Below are positions 9,290-18,936 of a DNA stretch of 64,000 bases, in pieces. Each line of letters starts with the position of its first letter. Position 1 is the stretch's first letter. The stretch is from Faecalibacter rhinopitheci (GTDB taxonomy: Bacteria; Bacteroidota; Bacteroidia; Flavobacteriales; Weeksellaceae). The notes below the pieces were generated by a model. That model saw only the letters and a program-made list of their open reading frames with translations. It searched no databases and was not told the DNA's origin. The stretch spans positions 62,001 to 126,000 of the forward strand of contig NZ_JADGIK010000006.1 in the NCBI RefSeq assembly GCF_015234135.1, written 5' to 3'. The translations under genes were made by a program, and so were the position numbers.

Positions 9290-10062
9290 GGACTTATTTT
9301 ACTTTTTTGTTATTGTTAATAACGTGTTTAGTTAATGCACAAGTGGTTGATTTCGTTGGTAATGTAATTGTTGATAACGTGGAGAAAAATTATAATAAAT
9401 CAGGAATTCATATTATCAATAAAAGAACAAAAGAACTTTATACAACGCAATCAGATGGAACTTTTAAAATGAAGGTTCAAGTGAATGATGAATTAGTATT
9501 TAAAAGTGATTTTACACAAACACGAATAATCAAAATTACTGAATCAATATTAAATAAAGGCTTCATCAATGTGCATTTGGATGTAGAAGTGATTGAATTA
9601 GCAGAAGCGAATCTGAATCCGTTGAAACCGAATTTAAAAGACAATATCAATACAGACCGAACGGCAGCTGAAAAATTACAAGATGAGGTGAATTATGTTT
9701 CGCCAGAATTTCGTCAAAAAATGCTTTTAGAACACGAAGATGCAGCTGCACGAAGAGCAATTGCACAAACTGGTGGTGTAAATTTGATGGGATTTGGAAC
9801 AGCTATTTTCGGTGTAAAAAGTAAGACAAAGCCTAAAGTAAAATCCAATTTTGAAATCGCGGAAGCGATCAAGAAATATTTTACAATAGATTATTTTATC
9901 AACGATTTAAGAATTGAAGAGTATCAAATCAATCAATTCTTGAGTTTTTGCTTTAAAGAATCATCAGTTATTAAAACACTTTTTGAAAAAGGAAGGATTG
10001 AAGAAGTCATTCTCCTTTTTGAAGAATTAGCGCTAGAATTTAATCGAAAAATGAAAACTTAA
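9286..10062 (+). CDS. Secreted carboxypeptidase-regulatory-like domain protein, paralogue 2
   Basis: This 258-residue protein is a tandem paralogue of the preceding gene: signal peptide ending VNAQ (about 18), a regulatory-like domain with VIELAEANLNPLKPNLKDNI at nearly the same position, and the shared YFTIDYFINDLRI helix near the C-terminus. The middle (about 125-180) differs and is alanine/glycine rich. The ATGA overlap with paralogue 1 indicates translational coupling. Its stop overlaps the convergent UPF0104 gene by 4 nt, leaving no room for an intergenic terminator. Function unknown. Confidence 0.65.
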   Translation: MRTYFTFLLLLITCLVNAQVVDFVGNVIVDNVEKNYNKSGIHIINKRTKELYTTQSDGTFKMKVQVNDELVFKSDFTQTRIIKITESILNKGFINVHLDVEVIELAEANLNPLKPNLKDNINTDRTAAEKLQDEVNYVSPEFRQKMLLEHEDAAARRAIAQTGGVNLMGFGTAIFGVKSKTKPKVKSNFEIAEAIKKYFTIDYFINDLRIEEYQINQFLSFCFKESSVIKTLFEKGRIEEVILLFEELALEFNRKMKT

Positions 10063-11081
10063 GCTTTTATGTTCTTAGTACTAATTTGATTAATACGAAC
10101 CATTGATATTAATCCAAAACTAATCATGGAGATGACTTGTGCAATGTAAAGTACTAAACCAAAATAATCGCCAATGGCTTTTCCTTCGTTTTGTTGCCCG
10201 CCAGTTGCCAAGTAAATTGCCGAAAAAGCGATCGACATAATATAAGGATAAGCTAATCCACCGGAAACGGGTAAAATCATTCCTAAAGAACCAGCAATCA
10301 ATAAAAATAAGCCTTCAGGTATTCCGAAATGAGAAGTGTCTGGAAAAGCAAAGAAAACGACATACGTCATGAAGAAATAACAAATCCAGATGGCAAATGA
10401 ATAAAAGACAAATAATCCTCTTTTTTGTAATTTTGAAATGGAAAGAATTCCTTCCCACAAACCTTTTAAAAATTCAATAACCTTTCGATATATCTTAGTC
10501 TGGATAATTTTATTCCAAAAAGAACATATTAAAATAGTACTTACACAAATAATTGCGGCAGCGATATAATATTTTAGATAAGATGTTTCTTGAGAAACAG
10601 AATTCGTATTTTCTTTATTACCTATCTCTATGAAATGAATAAATGTATCGTAATTAAAAAGAAGAGTTAGGCCAAATACTCCTCCAAGAAAAAATAAGTC
10701 AATTACACGTTCTAATACAATTGTTCCGAAAGATTTTTCGAAAGGAACATGTTCCATTTTATACATAGAAGTTGCACGAGCTACTTCACCACTTCTAGGA
10801 ATAGTAAGGTTCATGAAATAAGCGAAAGAGATAGCCCAGAAGCCAGATGCGGTTTGAGTATTGTAGCCCATAGGATGAAGAAGAAGATTCCATCGAGCTG
10901 CACGTAGCCAATAAGAAAATATACTGAGAGCCATAGAAACAAAAATCCAAATGTAATTAGCTTCTTTTAATGCATTTTGAACTCTTCCAAAATCAATTTG
11001 CTTCACTGTTATTACGATAAAAAATACCGCTAACAATGAAGCAATGATAAGAAAGAGAGATTGTTGAATCTTACTCTTCAT
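10059..11081 (-). CDS. Lysylphosphatidylglycerol synthetase TM-region / UPF0104 family protein
   Basis: The 340-residue protein has about eight membrane segments and the family blocks WLRAARWNLLL (about 62), FMNLTIPRSGEVARA (about 88-102), FGTIVLERVIDLFFL (about 118) and the P-rich LPVSGGLAYPY (about 275). This is the AglD/MprF-N (UPF0104) fold, which transports or flips lipids in characterised relatives; no aminoacyl transfer domain is attached. It is followed upstream by panD 18 nt away, so panC, panD and this gene form one minus-strand operon. The substrate is unknown. Confidence 0.8.
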   Translation of the reverse strand: MKSKIQQSLFLIIASLLAVFFIVITVKQIDFGRVQNALKEANYIWIFVSMALSIFSYWLRAARWNLLLHPMGYNTQTASGFWAISFAYFMNLTIPRSGEVARATSMYKMEHVPFEKSFGTIVLERVIDLFFLGGVFGLTLLFNYDTFIHFIEIGNKENTNSVSQETSYLKYYIAAAIICVSTILICSFWNKIIQTKIYRKVIEFLKGLWEGILSISKLQKRGLFVFYSFAIWICYFFMTYVVFFAFPDTSHFGIPEGLFLLIAGSLGMILPVSGGLAYPYIMSIAFSAIYLATGGQQNEGKAIGDYFGLVLYIAQVISMISFGLISMVRINQISTKNIKA

Positions 11082-11099
11082 AAATTTTTATGTTCGTTT

Positions 11100-11447
11100 T
11101 TAGTCTAAACGATTGTTTTCATTTGGGAATACAATTGTAGGCTCAAAAGTTTTAGCTTCTTCATAATCCATCATTGCATAAGTGATTAGGATTACTGTAT
11201 CGCCAACTTGAACACGACGTGCTGCAGGTCCATTTAAACAAATTTCACCACTTCCACGTTTACCTTTGATAATGTACGTTTCAAAACGCTCTCCATTTTC
11301 TTGAACAACGATTTGAATTTTTTGACCAACTACCATTTTTGCAGCATCAATCAAGTCTTCATCGATTGTGATACTTCCAATGTAGTTTAGTTTTGCATCT
11401 GTTACTTTAACTCTATGGATTTTAGAGTGAAAAACTTCTATCATCAT
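11100..11447 (-). CDS. panD: Aspartate 1-decarboxylase
   Basis: The 115-residue proenzyme shows [20 protein letters not shown], with the self-cleavage site Gly24-Ser25 that generates the pyruvoyl group, and the downstream NGPAARR motif. PanD makes beta-alanine from aspartate for pantothenate synthesis, feeding the PanC enzyme encoded 68 nt upstream in the same direction. Length matches the family. The protein could also start at Met2 (MIEVF), which would shift numbering by one. Confidence 0.97.
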   Translation of the reverse strand: MMIEVFHSKIHRVKVTDAKLNYIGSITIDEDLIDAAKMVVGQKIQIVVQENGERFETYIIKGKRGSGEICLNGPAARRVQVGDTVILITYAMMDYEEAKTFEPTIVFPNENNRLD

Positions 11448-11515
11448 AATTGCAAAATTGTGCGTATTAAGCGCTTTATAATTAAGTTGCTAATTTACGA
11501 TTAATAATTGATTTT

Positions 11516-12358
11516 TTAGAATTGAATATTGTCTATCAATCTGATATCTCCTGCATATGCTACCACAAATCCTCTAGCTTTTTGATGCTCTCTAAACGAC
11601 TCTAAAGTTTGTAAAGTTTCTTCATCAGTAATTTCAAAATATTCTAATTTGAAAGATGACTGATCAAAAGTTTGTTGTACAAATGCTTTAATCTCATCGG
11701 GAGTTTTTCCTTCATTTTTTAAAGAAACGGCATCTTGTAATACCTTGTAGATAAAAGGAGCAGCCTCAAGATTTTCTGCGGATAATCTCACATTACGAGA
11801 GCTTAATGCCAATCCATTTTCTGCACGTTTAATAGGAACAGGTACAATTTCAACAGGTAATTGTTCTTGTTTTACCATTTCTTGTACAATACGAACTTGC
11901 TGAAAATCTTTCTCTCCAAAGTATGCACGATCTGGGTTAACAGCTCTGATTAATTTGGAAACAATTGTAGCAACACCATCAAAGTGACCAGGACGAAATT
12001 CGCCTTCCATTACATTTTCTATTCCTCCAAAATTGTATTTTTTCGCAACTTCACCTTCTTCGTATAAATCTGATACTGAAGGTAAATAAACAAAATCAAT
12101 ACCATTTTGTGTTAATAATTCGATGTCTTTCTCTTCAGTTCGAGGATATTTTTCTAAATCTTCAGGATTATTAAATTGAGTTGGGTTTACGAAAATACTA
12201 ACAATTGTATAGTCATTTTGAGCGATAGAAAGTTTGGCCAAAGATAAGTGACCTTCATGTAATGCGCCCATTGTTGGAAGAAAACCTATGGTTTTACCTT
12301 CCTTTTTTAAATTTTGAATAAAAGGAGTTAATTCGTCCTTTTTGTTAAATACAACCAT
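11516..12358 (-). CDS. panC: Pantothenate synthetase
   Basis: The 280-residue protein has the nucleotidyltransferase HxGH motif in FLPTMGALHEGHLSL (H34, H37), FVNPTQF at about 57-63, FGEKDFQQ at about 148-155 and the KMSKS-equivalent ALSSRN. It ligates pantoate and beta-alanine with ATP. Panthothenate pathway partner PanD is the next gene. It is divergent to the GT5-like gene at 12478. Confidence 0.97.
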   Translation of the reverse strand: MVVFNKKDELTPFIQNLKKEGKTIGFLPTMGALHEGHLSLAKLSIAQNDYTIVSIFVNPTQFNNPEDLEKYPRTEEKDIELLTQNGIDFVYLPSVSDLYEEGEVAKKYNFGGIENVMEGEFRPGHFDGVATIVSKLIRAVNPDRAYFGEKDFQQVRIVQEMVKQEQLPVEIVPVPIKRAENGLALSSRNVRLSAENLEAAPFIYKVLQDAVSLKNEGKTPDEIKAFVQQTFDQSSFKLEYFEITDEETLQTLESFREHQKARGFVVAYAGDIRLIDNIQF

Positions 12359-12431
12359 ATCAATGTTGTTAAAAAAAAACTAATATAAAGGCAAAGCTAC
12401 TATAAGCAAATATAATATCAACAATTTTTTG

Positions 12432-12439
12432 TAATTTTG
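12432..12439 (+). promoter_or_regulatory. -7 promoter box for the GT5-like/DUF4270/glmS unit
   Basis: TAATTTTG fits TAnnTTTG exactly and predicts a start of transcription near 12443. It overlaps a possible GTG start at 12439, which argues for the ATG at 12478 as the true start. A -33 TTG at proper spacing was not seen. Confidence 0.5.
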
Positions 12440-12477
12440 TGCCTTATTTATTCATTAGGAAAATAGTATATAGAATT

Positions 12478-13293
12478 ATGGAAGGAAAACGCATATTGTA
12501 TGTAACAACAGAAATGACTCCTTATTTTCCTGAAAATCCGATGTCGTCTCAAGCATTAGACTTACCTAAAGTTATGCAGAGTAATGGTGCTGATGTAAGA
12601 ATTTTTATGCCTCGTTTTGGTGTAATTAATGAAAGAAGACATCAGTTACACGAAGTTATTCGTCTTTCAGGAATGAATATGATTGTGAATGATTTGGATC
12701 AACCTTTGATTATCAAAGTAGCGTCTGTTCCAGGGGAAAGATTACAAGTTTATTTTATAGACAACGAAGAGTACTTTAAGCGTAAAGATGTTTATACTAC
12801 TACAGATGGTGATTTATGTTCAGATAATGACGAACGTGCTATTTTCTTCGCAAAAGGTGTTTTAGAAACAGTTAAAAAATTAAATTGGAAACCAGACGTT
12901 GTTCATGTAATGGGATGGATGTCTAGTTTAGTGCCACTTTATCTGAAAAAGTATTATGCAGATGATCCTTTTTTCCAAGATGCTAAAGTTGTTGTTTCTT
13001 TATTTGATAATGGATTCGAGGGAGAATTAGACAATAGATTATTAGAAAAGTTATCTTACGATAAAATTGAAGATGAACTTAAAGATTATTTAGCCAAACC
13101 AACACATTTAGGAATGATCCAATCATCTTTACATTTTGCAGATGCAGTTGCCAAAGGAGAAGAGGTTATCCCTCAAGATGTTAAAGAATATATTGAAACA
13201 CAAAATATCCCTTTATTAGAATATTGTGAAAAAGGACAATCAAAAGAAGTCTATAACAATTTTTATATTGAAGAGGTGATGAACTCAAATTAA
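12478..13293 (+). CDS. Glycogen/starch synthase-like protein, GT5 N-terminal half only
   Basis: From the ATG at 12478 the product is 271 residues, about half a normal glycogen synthase. It resembles the N-terminal Rossmann domain of GT5 enzymes (RILYVTTEMTPYF at the start, ADVRIFMPRFG, then WKPDVVHVMGWMSSLVPLYL at about 138-157), but the ADP-glucose-binding KxGGL motif expected after the first strand is replaced by NPMSSQALDLPKV, and the whole C-terminal GT-B domain is missing. It is therefore unlikely to be a working glycogen synthase. The same arrangement panC, glycogen-synthase-like gene, DUF4270, glmS recurs in Flavobacteriia as I recall, so it is probably a conserved gene rather than a recent truncation. 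Confidence 0.7.
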   Translation: MEGKRILYVTTEMTPYFPENPMSSQALDLPKVMQSNGADVRIFMPRFGVINERRHQLHEVIRLSGMNMIVNDLDQPLIIKVASVPGERLQVYFIDNEEYFKRKDVYTTTDGDLCSDNDERAIFFAKGVLETVKKLNWKPDVVHVMGWMSSLVPLYLKKYYADDPFFQDAKVVVSLFDNGFEGELDNRLLEKLSYDKIEDELKDYLAKPTHLGMIQSSLHFADAVAKGEEVIPQDVKEYIETQNIPLLEYCEKGQSKEVYNNFYIEEVMNSN

Positions 13294-13313
13294 TATAACT
13301 ACTCTAAATTACA

Positions 13314-14906
13314 ATGAAAAAAATATTTAATATCTTAATGACATCTGTCTTAACGTTAGCAATTGGTAGCACAATTGTAGCGTGTGAAGATGAAACATTA
13401 GGATTAGGAAGTGGGTTAGTTAGTGGAGATGCAGAAGGAAATGTAACTTCATTAGATGTAATCGCTTTTAATACATACTATGATTCGCTTAGAGCTGATC
13501 AAAAGGTTCTACAAAATGCAATTTTAGGAGCTTATGAGGAACCTATTTTTGGAAATACAAAAGCCAAATTAATCTCTCAATTTAGATTAACTTCTCTTAG
13601 TCCTAGTTTTGGAAATAATCCTCAAACAGATTCTGTTCATTTATTTATTCCTGTATATTATAATTCTACAAAAGATTCTGTAAAAACGGATACTTTAAAT
13701 TTAAGTAAGCCAGGTGTTAAAGCAGAAGATTCTGATACAATTTTAATTCGAAAAACTTATAAAGTTGATTCTATTTACGGAAATCGTAATGCGTCATTAC
13801 GTTTAAATGTAAGAGATATTAATACAGTTCTTTATTTAGATTCTGCTTATTATTCTAATCCAAAACTTAGACCTCAAGATCAGATCAATACAAATTCTAC
13901 AGTGTTAGGATCAGCAAGTATTGGAGGTAAAGTACAGAATATTACAATTAAGCAGAAAGTAGCTACTACTAATATCTATGAAGAACCAGTAGGATACAAA
14001 ATAGCTTTAGACAAAAATTACTTTCAAGATAAAATTATTAAAAACGAAAAAACAGGTAATTTAGATGATTATGCAAGTTTTATTCGTCGTGTAATTCAAG
14101 GTTTTGATTTATCTGTTGAAGAAAACAACGGTTTCTTATTTACATTTAATCCTAATCTAATGAAAATCAGAATGTATTATTCAAATGATAATACAACAGC
14201 TGATAACAAAGTAGAAAGAAAATCTAATAATTTAGAATTTAATTCTAATAATATTTGGGCAACTTCTGGAGGTTCTAACGTTCAGATTAATCAAATAGAA
14301 AATACGAATAAAAGTTCATTGGTAATGAACAATATTAATAATCCTGATCGTGTAAATGGTTCGTCAAGATTATTTTTAAATGGATCAGATGGAACAAGAG
14401 TTAATTTAAGATTTATAGAAGATCAAATTAATGATTTAAAATCTAAAAAAGCATCAGAAAATTGGACCATAATAGGTGCAAAACTTCAATTTCATATTGA
14501 TGAAGCTTATAATTTTCCTAAACCTGATTATATTATGGGATGGAATAATTATAAGAAAGATGGAAAATATGTGAATGAATTATATTCTGATATGTTAGAT
14601 TTTTATAATTCATATCCTCTAAATGTTCATTTTAACCCAATTATTGGTGATAATAAATATTATACATTAGATATTACCAAACATTTAAAGAAAATGGTAG
14701 AAAGTGGTGAAGTGTTTGAAGATCAAGAAATGATAGTAACGTTAGGTAACTTTTTAATGAGTCCTACAGATGCATCAACGATTTTCTCATCAAGTCCATT
14801 CTACACAAATAGAATAGCAAATCCGTACAGAATTGTTTTACATGGAAATGCTACTGAAAATGCAGATAAAAAACTTAAACTTTTAGTGTATTACACTAAG
14901 AAATAA
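13314..14906 (+). CDS. DUF4270 family lipoprotein
   Basis: The 530-residue product has a signal peptide with a lipobox-type end (TIVAC, Cys24) followed by EDETLGLGSGLV, the opening of DUF4270 proteins of Bacteroidota. The body is beta-rich and acidic to neutral. These are surface or outer-membrane lipoproteins of unknown function, regularly placed before glmS. Here the gap to glmS is 13 nt and to the GT5-like gene 20 nt, so the three are surely one operon. Confidence 0.8.
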   Translation: MKKIFNILMTSVLTLAIGSTIVACEDETLGLGSGLVSGDAEGNVTSLDVIAFNTYYDSLRADQKVLQNAILGAYEEPIFGNTKAKLISQFRLTSLSPSFGNNPQTDSVHLFIPVYYNSTKDSVKTDTLNLSKPGVKAEDSDTILIRKTYKVDSIYGNRNASLRLNVRDINTVLYLDSAYYSNPKLRPQDQINTNSTVLGSASIGGKVQNITIKQKVATTNIYEEPVGYKIALDKNYFQDKIIKNEKTGNLDDYASFIRRVIQGFDLSVEENNGFLFTFNPNLMKIRMYYSNDNTTADNKVERKSNNLEFNSNNIWATSGGSNVQINQIENTNKSSLVMNNINNPDRVNGSSRLFLNGSDGTRVNLRFIEDQINDLKSKKASENWTIIGAKLQFHIDEAYNFPKPDYIMGWNNYKKDGKYVNELYSDMLDFYNSYPLNVHFNPIIGDNKYYTLDITKHLKKMVESGEVFEDQEMIVTLGNFLMSPTDASTIFSSSPFYTNRIANPYRIVLHGNATENADKKLKLLVYYTKK

Positions 14907-14919
14907 AATACTTACTAAC

Positions 14920-16767
14920 ATGTGTGGAATAGTTGGATATATAGGTCATCGTGAGGCTTATCCCATAATTATTAACGGTTTAAAACGTTTAGAATATAGA
15001 GGTTACGATAGTGCTGGTTTAGTATTATCTACTCAAAACGGTTTTCAGTTAGCGAAAACAAAAGGTAAAGTTGTTGATCTAGAAGAAAAAGCTTCAGGTT
15101 TAGATAAAACACCTCATATTGGTATTGGACATACACGTTGGGCTACACATGGTATTCCTAATGATGTAAACTCACATCCACATATGTCTAATAACAATCG
15201 TTTGGTTTTAGTACATAATGGGATTATTGAAAATTATGAATCTATCAAACAATTATTGATTGATAAAGGTTATATTTTTCATAGTGATACAGATACGGAA
15301 GTTTTAGTAAACTTTATTCAACTATTTCAAGATGAAAAAGGATTAAACTTACAAGACGCAGTACGCACAGCTTTAAATGAAGTTATTGGGGCATATGCAA
15401 TTGCAGTTTTAGATAACCAAGATCCTGATACTGTTGTAGTGGGACGTTTAGGTAGTCCTTTAGCTATTGGAATTGGTGAAAATGAATTCTTTGTAGCTTC
15501 TGATGCTTCACCTTTTATTGAGTTTACGAAAGATGCGATTTATTTAGAAGATGGAGACATGGCTACTATTCGTTTAGGTGAAGCTGTTGATGTCCGTACA
15601 ATTCAAAGTAACGAAGTTGTCTCTTTAGATATTCAAGAATTACAATTAAATATTGAGGCTATTGAAAAAGGTGGTTATGATAATTTCATGTTAAAAGAAA
15701 TTAACGAACAACCTCGTTCTATTCGCGATACAATGCGTGGTAGATTATTAGTAGATGAAGGTGTAATTAAAATGGCCGGAATTTGGGATAATCAAGAAAG
15801 ATTTCTAAATGCTAAACGTATTATTATCGTTGCATGTGGAACTTCTTATCATGCTGGTTTAGTTGCAGAATATATGATTGAAGATTTTGCTCGTATTCCA
15901 GTAGAAGTAGAGTATGCTTCAGAATTCCGTTACCGTAATCCAATCATTAAGAAAAGTGATGTTGTGATTGCAATTTCTCAATCAGGAGAGACTGCTGATA
16001 CTTTAGCTGCTTTAAAATTAGCGAAAGAAAAAGGTGCTTTTATTTTCGGGATTAATAATGTAGTTGGGTCTTCTATTGCACGTATTACAGATGCAGGAGC
16101 TTATACACATGCAGGTCCAGAAATTGGAGTTGCTTCTACAAAAGCTTTTACAGCACAATTAACAATCTTAGCTCTAATTGCATTAAAATTAGGAAAGCAT
16201 AAAGGTGAATTAACTAACGAAAAATTCAACTTATTAACTCGTGAATTAGAGCGTATTCCTGATTTAGTACAACAAATATTAGATAGTTGTGAAGGTGTAG
16301 TAGATCAAATCGCTGAAAAATATAAAAATAATAGTAATGCAATTTACTTAGGACGTGGATACAACTATCCATCAGCCTTAGAAGGAGCATTAAAGTTAAA
16401 AGAGATTTCATACATCCATGCAGAAGGTTATCCTGCAGCAGAAATGAAACATGGTCCTATTGCATTATTAGATGAGAATATGCCTGTTATTGTTATTGCT
16501 ACTAAGAAAGGATATTATGAGAAAGTAGTTTCTAATATACAAGAAATTAAATCTCGTTCAGCGAAAGTAATTGCAATTGTAAACGAAGGTGATCTTCAGG
16601 TAACTTCATTAGCAGACGATGTGATTATAGTGCCAGAAACTGCTGAAGAGTTCTCTCCAATTTTAACAGCTATTCCATTACAATTATTATCATATTGGAT
16701 TGCAGTTAAATTAGGTAAAAATGTGGATCAACCACGTAATTTAGCTAAATCTGTTACCGTAGAATAA
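14920..16767 (+). CDS. glmS: Glutamine-fructose-6-phosphate aminotransferase (isomerizing)
   Basis: The 615-residue enzyme starts MCGIVGYIGHR, with catalytic Cys2 of the glutaminase domain exposed after Met removal, GHTRWATHG at about 72-80 and EYRGYDSAG at about 25-33. Two SIS domains follow (CGTSYHAG at about 307; SQSGETADT at about 351; YLGRGYNYP at about 476) and the C-terminus ends in KSVTVE. It makes glucosamine-6-phosphate for peptidoglycan and lipid A. No glmS ribozyme is visible in the 13-nt leader, as expected outside Firmicutes. A terminator follows. Confidence 0.98.
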   Translation: MCGIVGYIGHREAYPIIINGLKRLEYRGYDSAGLVLSTQNGFQLAKTKGKVVDLEEKASGLDKTPHIGIGHTRWATHGIPNDVNSHPHMSNNNRLVLVHNGIIENYESIKQLLIDKGYIFHSDTDTEVLVNFIQLFQDEKGLNLQDAVRTALNEVIGAYAIAVLDNQDPDTVVVGRLGSPLAIGIGENEFFVASDASPFIEFTKDAIYLEDGDMATIRLGEAVDVRTIQSNEVVSLDIQELQLNIEAIEKGGYDNFMLKEINEQPRSIRDTMRGRLLVDEGVIKMAGIWDNQERFLNAKRIIIVACGTSYHAGLVAEYMIEDFARIPVEVEYASEFRYRNPIIKKSDVVIAISQSGETADTLAALKLAKEKGAFIFGINNVVGSSIARITDAGAYTHAGPEIGVASTKAFTAQLTILALIALKLGKHKGELTNEKFNLLTRELERIPDLVQQILDSCEGVVDQIAEKYKNNSNAIYLGRGYNYPSALEGALKLKEISYIHAEGYPAAEMKHGPIALLDENMPVIVIATKKGYYEKVVSNIQEIKSRSAKVIAIVNEGDLQVTSLADDVIIVPETAEEFSPILTAIPLQLLSYWIAVKLGKNVDQPRNLAKSVTVE

Positions 16768-16788
16768 AATTTTAACAAATTTAAATAT

Positions 16789-16819
16789 AAAAAAGGATAG
16801 CATTTTGCTATCCTTTTTT
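16789..16819 (+). terminator. Terminator after glmS
   Basis: AAAAAAGGATAGCA, a TTT loop and TGCTATCCTTTTTT form a perfect 14-bp stem with a T-run 22 nt after the glmS stop. Confidence 0.9.
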
Positions 16820-16871
16820 TAGCACTATTAATTAAAATTAAGATATATTTAAAAACTTATAAATTAAAATC

Positions 16872-17459
16872 ATGTTCACAGGAATTGTAGAAGGATTGGG
16901 TAAAGTAGTTTCCATTGAAAAAGAGCAATCAAATGTTAATTATTGGATAGAAGCTGATTTTACAAATGAATTAAAGATAGATCAGAGTGTAGCGCATAAT
17001 GGTGTTTGTTTGACTGTTGTAGATTTTAAAGACAATCAATATAAAGTAACTGCCATACAAGAGACCTTAGATAAAACAAACCTAGGGGATATTATAACAG
17101 GCGATGAGGTCAATCTAGAGCGTTGTATGCAATTTAATGGTAGAATAGACGGTCATATCGTACAAGGCCATGTAGACCAAACAGGAGTGGTAAAATCAAT
17201 CGAAAATAAAGATGGGAGCTACGTAATTACAATTAATTATGACGAACAGTCTACTGGAAATGTAACAGTAGCTAAAGGTTCTATTTGTCTTAATGGAGTA
17301 AGTCTTACGGTAGTACACAGTACGATTGGAGAATTTTCTGTTGCTATAATTCCTTATACTTGGGAATTTACAAATTTGCACTCTTTTCATGAAGGTAAAA
17401 AGGTGAATTTAGAATTTGATATATTAGGAAAATATATTAAACGATTAATGATAAAATAA
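16872..17459 (+). CDS. ribE: Riboflavin synthase, alpha subunit
   Basis: The 195-residue protein begins MFTGIVEGLGKV, the near-invariant riboflavin synthase start, and contains two lumazine-binding repeats (about 1-90 and 95-190) with NGVCLTVV at about 42 and its copy NGVSLTVV at about 139. It dismutates two 6,7-dimethyl-8-ribityllumazines to riboflavin. The histidine kinase gene begins 4 nt after the stop, so the two are likely co-transcribed. Confidence 0.96.
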   Translation: MFTGIVEGLGKVVSIEKEQSNVNYWIEADFTNELKIDQSVAHNGVCLTVVDFKDNQYKVTAIQETLDKTNLGDIITGDEVNLERCMQFNGRIDGHIVQGHVDQTGVVKSIENKDGSYVITINYDEQSTGNVTVAKGSICLNGVSLTVVHSTIGEFSVAIIPYTWEFTNLHSFHEGKKVNLEFDILGKYIKRLMIK

Positions 17460-17463
17460 AAAA

Positions 17464-18936
17464 ATGTCTTCACGTAATCGTATTAATTTCACTTCCATAC
17501 CCATAAAAATTACATTGTATATGATTGCAGTGCTGTTAACCACTGCCATATTAATGTTAATTATTACCAATCGCCATTTTAACGAGCAAACAGGGCGATA
17601 CCATGAGGATATATTAAAGCGAAAAGAAAATGCAGTACTAGCATCTATAGATTACTTATTGGATACCTACCCAGGTAAAGTTACCAAGGATAATGTGTAC
17701 CAAATATTAGAAGGTAAAATTTTAGAAATATCAGATATTAATAAACTTAATATCATCATTTATGATCTAAGAGGTAATGTAATGTTGTCTACACAGATAG
17801 AAGAGCCTAGACATCCTGTTTTACCACAAAATATTCTAGATAGTTTAGCTAAAAATGAATATTATAATGAAACCTTAGATTCTAAGGATGAAAATAGATC
17901 ATACTATGCATCTTACAATTATATAAAGGATGTAAGTGAGTTCGAAAATTTCGCAATTATCAATTTGCCTTATGAAACGAATGATGTCTTCTTACAAGAA
18001 GATATGTTTACACTTATGGGAAGTTATGGAGTCGCATTTCTATTTATTTTGCTCTTAGGAGCTATAATGATATATGTCGTAAGTAAGAATACTTTTAATA
18101 AATTAAGTTCTTTTGCTGACCGTATAAAAGAAACGCAAGTAATATCCAATAATAGACCTATTCAATATGAGAAGAATGATGAGATAGGAATTCTTGTGGA
18201 CGCATATAATGAAATGCTAATAAAACTGAAAGAACAATCAGAAATGTTAGCAGAAGTTGAAAGACAAGAAACGTGGAGAGAATTTGCTCGACAAGTTGCT
18301 CATGAAATCAAAAATCCATTGACACCTATGAAGTTAATGATTCAAAGTTACATGAGGAAATTTGACTCGGAAGATGAGGTTTTAGTAGAACGCACCAACA
18401 GAACGTCAAATATATTGATGCAACAAATAGAAACTATTGAGTCTATTGCAAATGCCTTTTCTGATTTTGCTAAAATGCCTTCTAGACAAGATGAAATGAT
18501 TGATATGGTACAAGTCATTCAAAATACTTTAGAGATTTTTTCAATAAAACACATCACATTTACTTTTTCAAACCCTAATATTCAAACAATGTTTGATAAA
18601 CAATATTTGAATCGTATTGTTACAAATATTGTAAAAAACTCTTTCCAAGCAATTCCACCAAATCGTACACCTAAAGTATCCGTAGATATTAATCTAAAAG
18701 ATGATATGATATTTATAACGATTGAAGACAACGGAAAGGGAATATCAGAAGAAGAAAAAAGTCAAATCTTTAAGCCTCGTTTTACTACAAAATCAAGCGG
18801 ATCAGGAATAGGACTATCGATGGTTAAAAAAATTATAGAAGACTATAATGGAAAAATTACTTTTGAAAGTTTTGAAGATTTAGGAACGAAATTTATAATA
18901 CAATTACCCTATACAAATGAGCATAAAACCATTTAG
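17464..18936 (+). CDS. Membrane sensor histidine kinase (NtrY-like)
   Basis: The 490-residue protein has a transmembrane helix at about 15-36, a periplasmic sensor part of about 140 residues, a second helix at about 184-206, a HAMP-like segment and a kinase core with phospho-acceptor H280 in ARQVAHEIKNPLTPMKL, an N box (NIVKNSFQA), DNGKGI and the GSGIGLSMVKKI ATP lid. The AHEIKNPLTPMKL block resembles NtrY-type kinases. No response regulator is adjacent, so it is an orphan kinase. Its last 20 nt overlap the next gene, indicating coupling with the methyltransferase. Confidence 0.88.
   Translation: MSSRNRINFTSIPIKITLYMIAVLLTTAILMLIITNRHFNEQTGRYHEDILKRKENAVLASIDYLLDTYPGKVTKDNVYQILEGKILEISDINKLNIIIYDLRGNVMLSTQIEEPRHPVLPQNILDSLAKNEYYNETLDSKDENRSYYASYNYIKDVSEFENFAIINLPYETNDVFLQEDMFTLMGSYGVAFLFILLLGAIMIYVVSKNTFNKLSSFADRIKETQVISNNRPIQYEKNDEIGILVDAYNEMLIKLKEQSEMLAEVERQETWREFARQVAHEIKNPLTPMKLMIQSYMRKFDSEDEVLVERTNRTSNILMQQIETIESIANAFSDFAKMPSRQDEMIDMVQVIQNTLEIFSIKHITFTFSNPNIQTMFDKQYLNRIVTNIVKNSFQAIPPNRTPKVSVDINLKDDMIFITIEDNGKGISEEEKSQIFKPRFTTKSSGSGIGLSMVKKIIEDYNGKITFESFEDLGTKFIIQLPYTNEHKTI

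Noticed and set aside
14907-14919. Possible glmS riboswitch-ribozyme before glmS
   Set aside because: Only 13 nt separate glmS from the preceding gene, with no room for the ribozyme.
16226-16411. Minus-strand frame inside glmS
   Set aside because: Lies fully within a certain gene in another frame; product is low-complexity, a shadow.
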